NCBI RefSeq assembly: GCF_910592395.1
Contig: NC_088318.1
Span: 9,980,349 to 10,044,348 of the forward strand
From: Lineus longissimus
Taxonomy: Eukaryota > Nemertea > Pilidiophora > Heteronemertea > Lineidae
Length of the DNA: 64,000 nt
Reading direction: 5' to 3'
The notes beneath the pieces are model-generated. The model worked only from the letters and a program-made list of their open reading frames with translations, ran no database searches and was not told the DNA's origin. The position numbers and the translations under genes were made by a program. This document shows positions 46,801 to 56,659 of the stretch, one piece after another; the first letter of the stretch is position 1, and every line of letters begins with the position of its first letter.

Positions 46801-47659
46801 CGAACCAATCAGGACAGCAGCGGTGTTTCTTTACTCCGGACCTTTCACTTTTGTCTTTGTATTCTCTCATCGGGAATTCAAAGGCTTTACCGGGTAACCT
46901 ATTCTTGATGAAATAGTCCTTCTGTTCACAATCGATGATCACGTTCTTTTTGATGGCCTCGACTCCTTCAGTTATGTCAAGCATCAATGACTCTGGTAAT
47001 GAATCTGATGAGTCTGATTCTGAACTGGTATCTTTTGTAGGCCTACCGGTAGTCTCTTCGCTGCCAACGCTGGATGCCGTTGAAGGAACCGCAATAGACG
47101 AGTCTTCCCTTTCGTTGTCATGGTTGTTGATATCTTGGTCTAAGCTGGGTGCAGAGGAACTCGAGGATGTTGCTTCAGTGTCTTGTCCACCATCAGACGT
47201 TGCTGCAGGTTGTGGTCGTCCAACATGTCCAACAGCTGCAGAAGTGGAGTCACTAACATCACCATGACTATCGCTCTCTTTAGCTGAAACACAAATATCA
47301 TTCCATTCACTCAGTTACTCATAGCATGGAGGGTCCTCCTAAAGGCCTACATGACACAAAATAAGCATAGTATGTATCATGGTACAAAAGCATAGCAGCT
47401 ATACTATGCTTGCATGTCGGCCCACGAACTAAAGTCAGCTGCTAAGCCACATGGTTGATTCATTATACAAGTTCATTCTGTGAATGTCCGGCCATGCACT
47501 AGACCATAGACATCGTCTACCATATCAGCATCATGATTTAATACTATCAATACATATAATACTGACTAACAATACATATATACCGTATCGGATATACAAA
47601 CCTTTTTTTTGTGAAAAACTTTCAAAAAGCGTGAGTTGCGGTTTGCGTTTTTGTGCCAT
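43816..47659 (-). pseudogene. hAT-like transposase with TTF/ZMYM-type zinc finger
   Basis: Exon 1 (47659-47602) starts MAQKRKPQLTLFESFSQKK with a GTTTGT donor. Exon 2 begins at 47283 (acceptor TGTTTCAG) with a Ser-rich linker, then the zinc-finger and DUF4371-like region (CLCCVLFPVA ... FYGLVADEVTDCSN). A one-base shift near 46115 is needed before LDPMKCRSQTHDGAGNMAG. The frame breaks at 45843 where a TTAA element is inserted, and resumes at 44951 with MQSVGLFFKFSAKRQQ. The C-terminal dimerisation domain (SATSASVERTNSALSFVKN) is intact to the stop at 43816. It was a cut-and-paste transposase; the shift and insertion disable it. Confidence 0.8.
44956..45839. mobile_element. 884-bp TTAA-flanked non-autonomous element inside the hAT gene
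   Basis: CCCTTTAGCTACT at 44956 and its inverted partner AGTCGCTAAAGGG (to 45839) are flanked by TTAA (44952-44955 and 45840-45843). Removing the element and one TTAA restores the hAT frame. A TTAA target suggests a piggyBac- or Kolobok-type mobiliser. The right end has GGGCGGCTAYGGGCG repeats. There is no coding capacity. Confidence 0.8.
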
Positions 47660-47876
47660 GACTGTTGCAGCTTAGGCTATCTACATGCTTTCGGTGGCCG
47701 GCAGCCGTCTGCCGCCTACATCAGGATTAAAAGATAACTACTTCGGGCGGGCATGTGACTGGGACTGGGGATGGTACCGCGTGTTGATGAAAAACTGCAC
47801 TTTTTTTTCTATGGTCGCCAGAAATAAGGGGGGGCCGGTGCTGGGCCGGCCCCCCCCTAAATCCGCGCCTGTTGGT

Positions 47877-48005
47877 GGATAAACGGTATAAAGGCTTGGC
47901 TACGTCTCCGAAGGATGGAATAAAGGCTTTGTAGTAGGTCACCAGCCCAAGGAAGGACTTTACATCTGTGAAGCATTCCGGGGTAGGCCATTGTTTTACT
48001 GGACA
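47877..48005 (-). pseudogene. Gypsy reverse transcriptase C-terminal fragment
   Basis: The - strand reads QWPTPECFTDVKSFLGL and YYKAFIPSFGDVAKPLYRL, the thumb/connection region just before RNase H. Upstream (above 48005) the Gypsy sequence stops abruptly, so the 5' two thirds of the element are missing here. Confidence 0.75.
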
Positions 48006-48291
48006 TGTCTCACGATCTCTTTCTTCACGGAAGCGGTTACGGGTTCTGGCTTGGGCACAACCAGAGGCACAGGCGCCGCCATACTTCCATTAGGTTCGAC
48101 ATCATCAGGTTCGACATCATCAGGTTCGACATCATCAGGTTCGACATCATCAGGTTCGACATCATCAGGTTCGACATCATCAGGTTCGACATTATCAGGT
48201 TCAAGATCAGGTTCATCAACTCCAGGCAAACCATCAACATCTATCTCCTCTTCTTCTGGCGGAGCTACTACCAGTTGCCTCTCCAGGTCTT
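47996..48291 (-). CDS. Candidate exon with VEPDD repeats, unrecognised
   Basis: An acceptor TTTCTCGCATAG precedes 48291 and the frame runs FQDLERQLVVAPPEEEEIDV, then about seven VEPDD units coded by a 15-bp minisatellite, ending at TAA in 47996. The repeats alone could produce such a frame by chance. The charged, coiled start and the acceptor give it some support. Confidence 0.3.
48092..48196 (+). repeat. 15-bp minisatellite, seven units
   Basis: AGGTTCGACATCATC is repeated seven times in tandem, perfect except for the last unit (ATTATC). Confidence 0.9.
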
Positions 48292-48310
48292 GAAACCTAT
48301 GCGAGAAATT

Positions 48311-48868
48311 GTTAACTAAATCTTACTCGAGCATGTATATGGATTTTAGTAACTGACTACTGTAAAGGCAACTATGTAAGGTTATCTATTCTAAATACCG
48401 GTCATGGCCTACACCATGTTCATGTGATGCATAGACAATGTACACTGCACTCACTTCAAATTGTATGACCATAAATTTGGCCTAACCTTTTTAAACTACG
48501 ACTAACATGACTAAACTGTATCACTGCATGTATGTATGTAGGTGTATTAATGTGGGCTTGTCCACTAAACATACAATTCAACACACAAGACTGATACACC
48601 ACTATGAATATAAACTTGTACAAGACTGCACAACAATGCACACAAATGGACAATAATTTATGTCAAACTCCAAACCATCTAAATTAAACACGTAGCGCCC
48701 CCACGCAGGTGCCAGATGAACTGACGAGTTCTGATATTCAATCAATTACCAAATACTCACCAGCTTCGCTTCGAAAACTTGGAACGATTCTTTATCGCAA
48801 CTTCAACTTCGGTCGCAGCCAGTTGACCTTGACCCGACTTGTTTGTCTCCACGTTTTACTTCAATCAC
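48311..48868. other. Non-coding stretch before the tandem duplication
   Basis: No recognisable gene or repeat apart from a short GTATGTATG tract near 48531. Confidence 0.4.
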
Positions 48869-50201
48869 TATTTTTTCTATCCAAATATTCCGAACTACTA
48901 AACTCCAGTTTTGAACGCTATCCGTATTTCAATGTCAAACATTAGTTCACTTAAAGTTCAAATTCACACTTTTTTTACAACACTCAAAAGTCCAAAGTTC
49001 ACGCGAAGGTCGAAACAGAATTGACCGCAATATTAGACCCTTGCGGAGGGTTCTCTCTAAAAGAGGGCTTTGGTTTAATTTTGAGCCTTTTGGCTACAAC
49101 ATTTTATACAACACGAACACTATAAGAATTGGCCGTTACTACACAAGACCAAGCAACATGAAACATCTTTTTGTTTGGTGCTATTTTGTTACTTTGATAT
49201 TATATAAGACCCGGAAACTAAGATACCTTGGCCCAGAATTTAACAACTTCAAGGAATTACAACGGACACCCTAAATGTAACGTTCTTTTCCCAAAATAAA
49301 TCCCCAGCTAATCCAGACCACACAAATAATTTACAGACTTAGCTGTGCTATAAGGTTGAATCCACAAGGGATGTCAACAACCCAAGTATCCCCGTGACTT
49401 ACACTATCTATTATCACGGAAGTACTAAACAAACGACATTGTGGAATCTGAATCAACCGCAAAGTACTCTGGTGTCTGACCCACAATTACATTCTATGCC
49501 AAGGAGAAACAAGTACGGGTCTATAGAAGGCCATTGTCTAAGCTGATAGACAGCAGTGAAGTACAACCTAACCAAGAATCAAGAATAAATTGCCCCAAAC
49601 AAGTACCCACACAATGTAGGCAAGAGCTGACCTAAATTCCAAATCCAGGAAGCCAGGAAGTAGACGTCACGCGTACATGTGACCAACTAGGAAACCCGAA
49701 ATCCAAGGTCGAGGTCACCAAAGTGACGGAACTAACCGAACATATACACTACTATACATCTTGTACATACATGCTCTCCGTCCAACTAGCCTATAACATT
49801 GAACAACAAGTTCACGTTATACAAAGAACTAGGCCTATGTGGTGGAACCAGCTAAAACGCCAAGTCACGACACGCAAATCTATTCAAGATGGCAGCCATA
49901 AAGGCGGGAAAATACTTCGTCAACAACACACCTAAGAAATGATAACAAAGTCAACCAAACCACCTAAACATGCCTAGGCCTATGCCAACAAACCTTGGAG
50001 CGCTCCAAAGAATCTTGATAAGTCTATCCAAATGAAACTACCAACATTACGACAGGAAAGTTGAACGAAAGCAGATAAAACTCGGCTACAAACAAAAAAC
50101 GAACCACCACACAAGTCAGCAAGAATACGAATGGCCCCGAAACAAGGTCACACGACATGATTACCACTTCTTCTCGTTATTCATCTCGCAATCGCGAGAC
50201 C

Positions 50202-51012
50202 TCAGATATTTCGTCTGCTATACTCTAATTTTGCTTGAACAGGGGTGGTGGCGCGGTTATTGTCAACTGAGGGTTTGGATTGTTCGGTGTTTGCTTGGTC
50301 ATCTATGCAACATGTCTCGTCCATCTGGGACAGGGTGCTGTCATCCAAGCCTTCAAAAAGATCATCATCGGAAGGGGAGGTGGGGTTAGGGGCCTCTGTA
50401 GTGGTGACTTTCTTGGGGGTACTGGTCCATCTTGCTGCTGAAGTGGACGGTTGTGGAAAGGTTTGAAGACATGTCTTGTTGGCTTTCTCGGGTGTTGTTG
50501 TTGCATGCCATTTTTTTGCTGGTGTGGTATTTCTTGTTGTAGAGAGGCGTTTGCGTGTGAGTTTTTCATGTTGATACTGTTTGGCCAGGTCTGTTTTGAG
50601 AGCCATGAGCTTCTCTCTAAATTGTTCACCTTGCTTCTGACATTGTGGCGCATGCACCACAAAACAGTAAGGGCTTCAGGGACGTTTCTTTCAAGTAAAT
50701 AAACATGGACTAAAGAGACTTCTTTAGCCATGTAGTCTCCTAGACTGTAGAGAGTGGTGTCAGCCTCTTGCAGATTTGACGCTGTTGTCGCTTGGACGGA
50801 CAAGCGGAGAGAAGCTAAACACTCTCTTATGAGTGTAAAGATGGATTGAGGAAGTTGTCGTAACTCCTGCATTGCAGTCTCAGTGGCTGCTGTGTTCTGG
50901 CATAGATTTACCTCAAGGTGGGCACTATTCCGCAGCCACGCATTCAGGGCTTCAGAGATGTCTGTAATGATGGACATCAGGATGTTGTGGTGAGGTATGA
51001 AGAATGCCATAT
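50202..51012 (-). CDS. Unrecognised exon, unit A
   Basis: An acceptor ATCTTGCAG precedes 51012. The frame starts MAFFIPHHNILMSIITD with helical, Leu-rich sequence. A second frame, open from 50660, holds CQKQGEQFREKL, a Lys/Thr-rich part and the acidic tail DDDLFEGLDDSTLSQMDE to the stop at 50202. No single frame covers both in this copy. Either a short intron lies near 50650 or one of the frames is a shadow. No domain is recognised. Confidence 0.4.
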
Positions 51013-51646
51013 CTGCAAGATGAAAGGATCATTTATTACAGTTAATGGTGGAATGCAATTGTGCTGGGGATGCTGGTTATAGGAAGGTAAGAGTAAGATA
51101 GGGAGAGCTGTGCATGTAAATATTATGATGAGGTGCTTCAAAATGAAGTTGATATAAGAACATGTTGAGCTTTATAATGAAGGAGTTTGTCATGTGAAGT
51201 TTGTGAAAGTGTATGAAAGCCCTCAGCAGTAAGGAAGGGTTTGCACTGAATTGATAGACGGGCAGTCTTGATGTAGGCAGCAGTAGTGCTGAAATCTTTG
51301 ACAGGAATGGATATGAAACTTGATAACGTTTGTGTCAAGACGACTTCCTTGCGACTACTGCTGCAGTGGAATACTGGGGATTGAGTGAGTTCCGTGCTTC
51401 TTGTTGTGTTGTGGTCTCCACCTGCAGGTAGGAGGACTCTGTTCATGAAGTTTGTCACCATGTACTGACCTTGATCTTTATCTTGGAGGTAGGCGATTGG
51501 AACGTGGTGAGCGTTAGGAGTAGGACAGCTTGATAATTGACCTGGAATCAAAGAAGGGGTGTTAAGCTGTATGCACCAAGAGGGTGTGAAGGTTGTCTAT
51601 ACAGGAAGTTAAATGCAGTGGTGGCCTAGTCAGGGCCCTTTTGTCC

Positions 51647-51902
51647 TTAAGTTCCCAAATATTCAGTGTGCACCATCTCGGTTATCAGAGAATACAATGC
51701 TGAACCGAAATTACTACATGCATTGGTGAAACTCATTTGTGTACAAAATAAACTGTCGATAATTTTGACAAAAACCAGTTCAGGAGTGTGGGCGACAGGG
51801 ATGGACTGACATACGAACAGCAACGTCTTTATACCGTTTCTTTGACTTTTATTCTGACGATCTTGTGTACAGACTTGAGTCGCAGAAGTTGTGATGGTTT
51901 TC
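51647..51902 (-). CDS. Unrecognised upstream exon, unit A
   Basis: An acceptor TTTGTATTTACAG precedes 51902. The open frame reads KTITTSATQVCTQDRQNKSQ and ends at 51647. It is conserved in unit B with one or two changes. A further candidate exon starts at 51540 after TTTGATTCCAG and ends at a GTCAGT donor near 51471. Function unknown. Confidence 0.35.
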
Positions 51903-53515
51903 TGTAAATACAAACAATACAGACACTAAATAAACTGAATTTAACTTAAAAAAATTATGTGGTTGTTCCTTCTGAAATGTCTTCATCCAAAGCTACAGAA
52001 TCATGAAGCAATGCAGCGCTGCCACCTGGTGTTTATCAAACGAACTATACAACTTCACCCTCAAATAGGCCTACAAACGTCACATAAATGCCTGAGCAAG
52101 AGATATGTTCCTCATAGAACCCTTAAGACATATTACATACAGTTTACAGCATTATTTTTTCTATCCAAATATTCCGAACTACCAAACTCCAGTTTTGAAC
52201 GCTATCCGTATTTCAATGTCAAACATAAGTTCACTTAAAGTTCAAATTCACACTTTTTTTACAACACTTTAAAGTCCAAAGTTCACGCGAAGGCCGAAAC
52301 GGAATGGACCGCAATATTAGACCCTTGCGGAGGGTTCTCTCTTATAGAGGGCTTTGGTTTGATTTTGAGCCTTTTGGCTACAACATTTTATACAATACGA
52401 ACACTATAAGAATTGGCCGTTACTACACAAGACCAAGCAACATGAAACATCTTTTTGTTTGGTGCTATTTTGTTACTTTGATGCTATATAAGACCCGGAA
52501 ACTAAGATACCTTGGCCCAGAATTTAACAACTTCAAGGAATTACAACGGACACCCTAAATGTAACGTTCTTTTCCCAAAATAAATCCCCAGCTAATCCAG
52601 ACCACACAAATAATTTACAGACTTAGCTGTGCTATAAGGTTGAGGCCACAAGGGATGTCAACAACCCAAGTATCCCCGTGATTTACACTATCTATTATCA
52701 CGGAAGTACTAAACAAACGACATTGTGGAATCTGAATCAACCGCAAAGTACTCTGGTGTCTGACCCACAATTACATTCTATGCCAAGGAGAAACAAGTAC
52801 GGGTCTATAGAAGGCCATTGTCTAAGCTGATAGACAGCAGTGAAGTACAACCTAACCAAGAATCAAGAATAAATTGCCCCAAACAAGCACCCACACAATG
52901 TAGGCAAGAGCTGACCTAAATTCCAAATCCAGGAAGCCAGGAAGTAGACGTCATGCGCACACGTGACCAACTAGGAAACCCGAAATCCAAGGTCGAGGTC
53001 ACCAAAGTGACGGAACTAACCGAACATTAACGAAGTGTAAAAACACAAAACTCTCACATATACACTACTATACATCATGTACATACATGCTCTCCGTCCA
53101 ACTAACCTATAACATTGAACAACAAGTTCACGATATACAAAGAACTAGGCCTATGTGGTGGAACCAGCTAAAATGCCAAGTCACGACACGTAAATCTATT
53201 CAAGGTGGCAGCCGTAAAGGCGGGAAAATACTTCGTCAACAACACACCTAAGAAATGATAACAAAGTCAAACAAACCACCTAAACATGCCTAGGCCTATG
53301 CCAACAAACCTTGGAGCGCTCCAAAGAATCTTGATAAGTCTATCCAAATGAAACTACCAACATTACGACAGGAAAGTTGAACGAAAGCAGATAACTCGGC
53401 TACAAACAAAAAACGAACCACCACACAAGTCAGCAAGAATACGAATGGCCCCGAAACAAGGTCACACGACATGATTACCACTTCTTCTCGTTATTCATCT
53501 CGCAATCGCGAGACC

Positions 53516-54330
53516 TCAGATATTTCGTCTGCTATACTCTAATTTTGCTTGAACAGGGGTGGTGGTGCGGTTATTGTCAACTGTGGGTTTGGATTGTTCG
53601 GTGTTTGCTTGGTCATCTATGCAACATGTCTCGTCCATCTGGGACAGGGTGCTGTCATCCAAGCCTTCAAAAAGATCATCATCGGAAGGGGGGGGTGGGG
53701 TTAGGGGCCTCTGTAGTGGTGACTTTCTTGGGGGTACTGGTCCATCTTGCTGCTGAAGTGGACGGTTGCGGAAAGGTTTGAAGACATGTCTTGTTGGCTT
53801 TCTCGGGTGTTGTTGTTGCATGCCATTTTTTTGCTGGTGTGGTATTTCTTGTTGTAGAGAGGCGTTCGCGTGTGAGTTTTTCATGTTGATACTGTTTGGC
53901 CAGGTCTGTTTTGAGAGCCGTGAGCTTCTCTCTAAATTGTTCACCTTGCTTCTGACATTGTGGTGCATGCACCACAAAACAGTAAGGGCTTCAGGGACGT
54001 TTCTTTCAAGTAAATAAACATGGACTAAAGAGACTTCTTTAGCCATGTAGTCTCCTAGACTGTAGAGAGTGGTGTCAGCCTCTTGCAGATTTGACGCTGT
54101 TGTCGCTTGAACAGACATGCGGAGAGAAGCTAAACGTTCTCTTATGAGTGTGAAGATGGATTGAGGAAGTTGTCGTAACTCCTGCATTGCAGTCTCAGTG
54201 GCTGCTGTGTTGTTCTGGCGTAGATTTACCTCAAGGTGGGCACTATTCCGCAGCCACGCATTCAGGGCTTCAGAGATGTCTGTAATGATGGACATCAGGA
54301 TGTTGTGGTGAGGTATGAAGAATGCCATAT
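53516..54330 (-). CDS. Unrecognised exon, unit B (single 270-codon frame)
   Basis: This is the counterpart of 50202-51012. One extra G in the G-run at about 53687 joins the MAFFIPHH frame to the DDDLFEGLDDSTLSQMDE tail, giving one open frame of 270 codons. The middle part is Gln/Pro-rich (LQQQDGPVPPRKSPLQ). Whether the long frame or the two-frame version in unit A is ancestral cannot be told here. Confidence 0.4.
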
Positions 54331-54971
54331 CTGCAAGACGAAATGATCATTTATTACAGTTAATGGTGGAATGCAATTGTGCTGGGGATGCTGGTTATAG
54401 GAAGGTAAGAGTAAGATAGGGAGAGCTGTGCATGTAAATATTATGATGAGGTGCTTCGAAATGAAGTTGATATAAGAACATGTTGAGCTTTATAATGAAG
54501 GAGTTTGTCACGTGAAGTTTGTGAAAGTGTATGAAAATTGAAAGCCCTCAGCAGTAAGAAAGGGTTTGCACTGAATTGATAGACGGGCAGTCTTGATGAA
54601 GGCGGCAGTAGTGCTGAAATCTTTGACAGGAATGGATATGAAGCTTGATAACGTTTGTGTCAAGACGACTTCCTTGCGACTACTGCTGCAGTGGAATACT
54701 GGGGATTGAGTGAGTTCCGTGCTTCTTGTTGTGTTGTGGTCTCCACCTCCAGATAGGAGGACTCTATTCATGAAGTTTGTCACCATGTACTGACCTTGAT
54801 CTTTATCTTGGAGGTAGGCGATTGGAACGTGGTGGGCGTTAGGAGTAGGACGGCTTCATAATTGACCTGGAATCAAAGAAGGGGTGTTAAGCTGTATGCA
54901 CCAAGAGGGTGTGAAGGTTGTCTATACAGGAAGTTAAATGCAGTGGTGGCCTGGTCAGGGCCCTTTTGTCC

Positions 54972-55227
54972 TTAAGTTCCCAAATATTCAGTGTGCACCA
55001 TCTCGGTTATCAGAGAATACAATGCTGAACCGAAATTACTACATGCATTGGTGGAACTCATTTGTGTACAAAATAAACTGTCGATAATTTTGACAAAAAC
55101 CAGTTCAGGAGTGTGGGCGACAGGGATGGACTGACATACGAACAGCAACGTCTTTATACCGTTTCTTTGACTTTTATTCTGACGATCTTGTGTACAGACT
55201 TGAGTCGCAGAAGTTGTGATGGTTTTC
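54972..55227 (-). CDS. Unrecognised upstream exon, unit B
   Basis: It matches the 51647-51902 exon almost exactly, including the TTTGTATTTACAG acceptor and the stop. Confidence 0.35.
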
Positions 55228-55505
55228 TGTAAATACAAACAATACAGACACTAAATAAACTGAATTTAACTTTAAAAAATTATGTGGTTGTTCCTTCTGA
55301 AATGTCTTCATCCAAAGCTACAGAATCATGAAGCAATGCAGCGCTGCCACCTGGTGTTTATCAAACGAACTAAACCAGAAAACGTGGGACATGAGGGGTT
55401 TACAACTTCACCCTCAAATAGGCCTACAAACGTCACATAAATGCCTGAGCAAGAGATATGTTCCTCATAGAACCCTTAAGACATATTACATACAGTTTAC
55501 AGCAT

Positions 55506-56659
55506 CCAAAAGAACATGATAAAGCGGCAAAACCCTGCCGAAGTTGAGGGTGTCCGAAATGACATGGCATCACCCGGGAAACATACATTCAAGGACCAAT
55601 TTCACTCATAATGCTACAATCAAGAAGAAAATTCCAATTACTCAACGCTGCGAGAATCATCCCTTCCCACAAGATTGTGATTACAAGATGACAGTTGGAT
55701 TAGATCATCGTACATTTGCATAAAATTGGCACCCGAAAATCCGCAAGAATCTTCTGGGCGGAAGTTGAGAAAATGTGACACGAGGTAGCGAAAAACTGCA
55801 GAACATTCTGCGAACCATTGTACAGCATGTCCCAAAAAACCAGACAGTATACAAAGTGTCCCAAAAAACCCTTTTAAGGGAATTTACAGCGAATACGCGA
55901 CATGCCCGCCCCCCTAACGGAGTTAATTGCCAGTACCCCAGGTGGGTACAAATAGAAAAGACATCAAAATTGTCACAACCTTAAATGTCCTAAGACAGAA
56001 AAGCGAAGACAATCCTTTGAACACACAGTAATGGTAGCACATCACCACCTTTGACTTAAAAAAGAAAGCACTTGTAAACACAAGGCACATACACAACATA
56101 ACCAAATTTCAGCAGTAACATCACTGCAAACTGTCACAGTAAATGGTGTTCTATGATTGTCTCTACTCCTCATTTTACAATTCCAAACACAACAGAGTGT
56201 ACATCAAACTTACAGTAACCTGAGAAATCAAGAATAAAATGTGTATGATTACACAAACAAACCCCAGACAGTCTCAGCAACTTCTGTCTAATTAGTATAA
56301 TTAACCTTAACTAGGCATAACTCAGTGCGATACTGTTCCATATAACTTGTCACAACCAGTAACAATCTGTTACCAAACTCGGAAATTTTAACTAGATTCA
56401 GAAATGTCTGATTTTAACTCTTTCAATTTATGGTGTCCCAAATCAAACCAATGACTCATACAAGTGAAAAACATAGCAACATGAAAACCATACATGTAGG
56501 CTACAACGGTACAAGCATGAAAACTACTCAACCTGAATCAAATACAAATGGTCCCCTTTGAAACCAAGCCAGTCTAGACTGTACTGAATCCTGTACTTCT
56601 AATACTGATTTGTCTCAAAATTACAAAGTTTAGTAGTTTGATTCGAACCAATTTAAGAC
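55506..56659. other. Non-coding stretch 3' of BEL/Pao 2
   Basis: AT-rich with no coding signal. It probably includes the 3' untranslated part or LTR of the BEL/Pao element that ends at 56660, but no paired LTR was found. Confidence 0.35.

Larger units (their letters stand above)
43381..47871 (-). mobile_element. hAT-like DNA transposon inserted in the Gypsy reverse transcriptase/RNase H
   Basis: The ends CAGGGGCGGATCCAGG (43381) and its inverted partner AATCCGCGCCTG (to 47871) are flanked by TTGGT (43376-43380 and 47872-47876), a 5-bp duplication. The interior codes for an hAT-type transposase on -. It lies between YRLSTN (Gypsy, 47877 side) and the FEWDEDCE side at 43380. Confidence 0.75.
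48869..52152. repeat. Tandem duplication unit A (3284 bp)
   Basis: The unit from TATTTTTTCTATCCAAATAT (48869) to ACAGTTTACAGCAT (52152) is followed directly by a second copy, 52153-55505. The copies are nearly identical over their whole length, with a few small indels. The junction carries no filler. Exons of an unrecognised - strand gene are inside. Confidence 0.9.
52153..55505. repeat. Tandem duplication unit B (3353 bp)
   Basis: Head-to-tail copy of unit A, starting at the same TATTTTTTC and ending at the same CAGTTTACAGCAT. It has two segments of about 31 and 36 bases that unit A lacks (near 53030 and near 55370) and scattered substitutions. Confidence 0.9.

Noticed and set aside
48005-48319. 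+ strand frames with IRFD and GSTSS repeats
   Set aside because: They read the 15-bp minisatellite in other frames. The - strand exon is the better candidate, and even that is weak.
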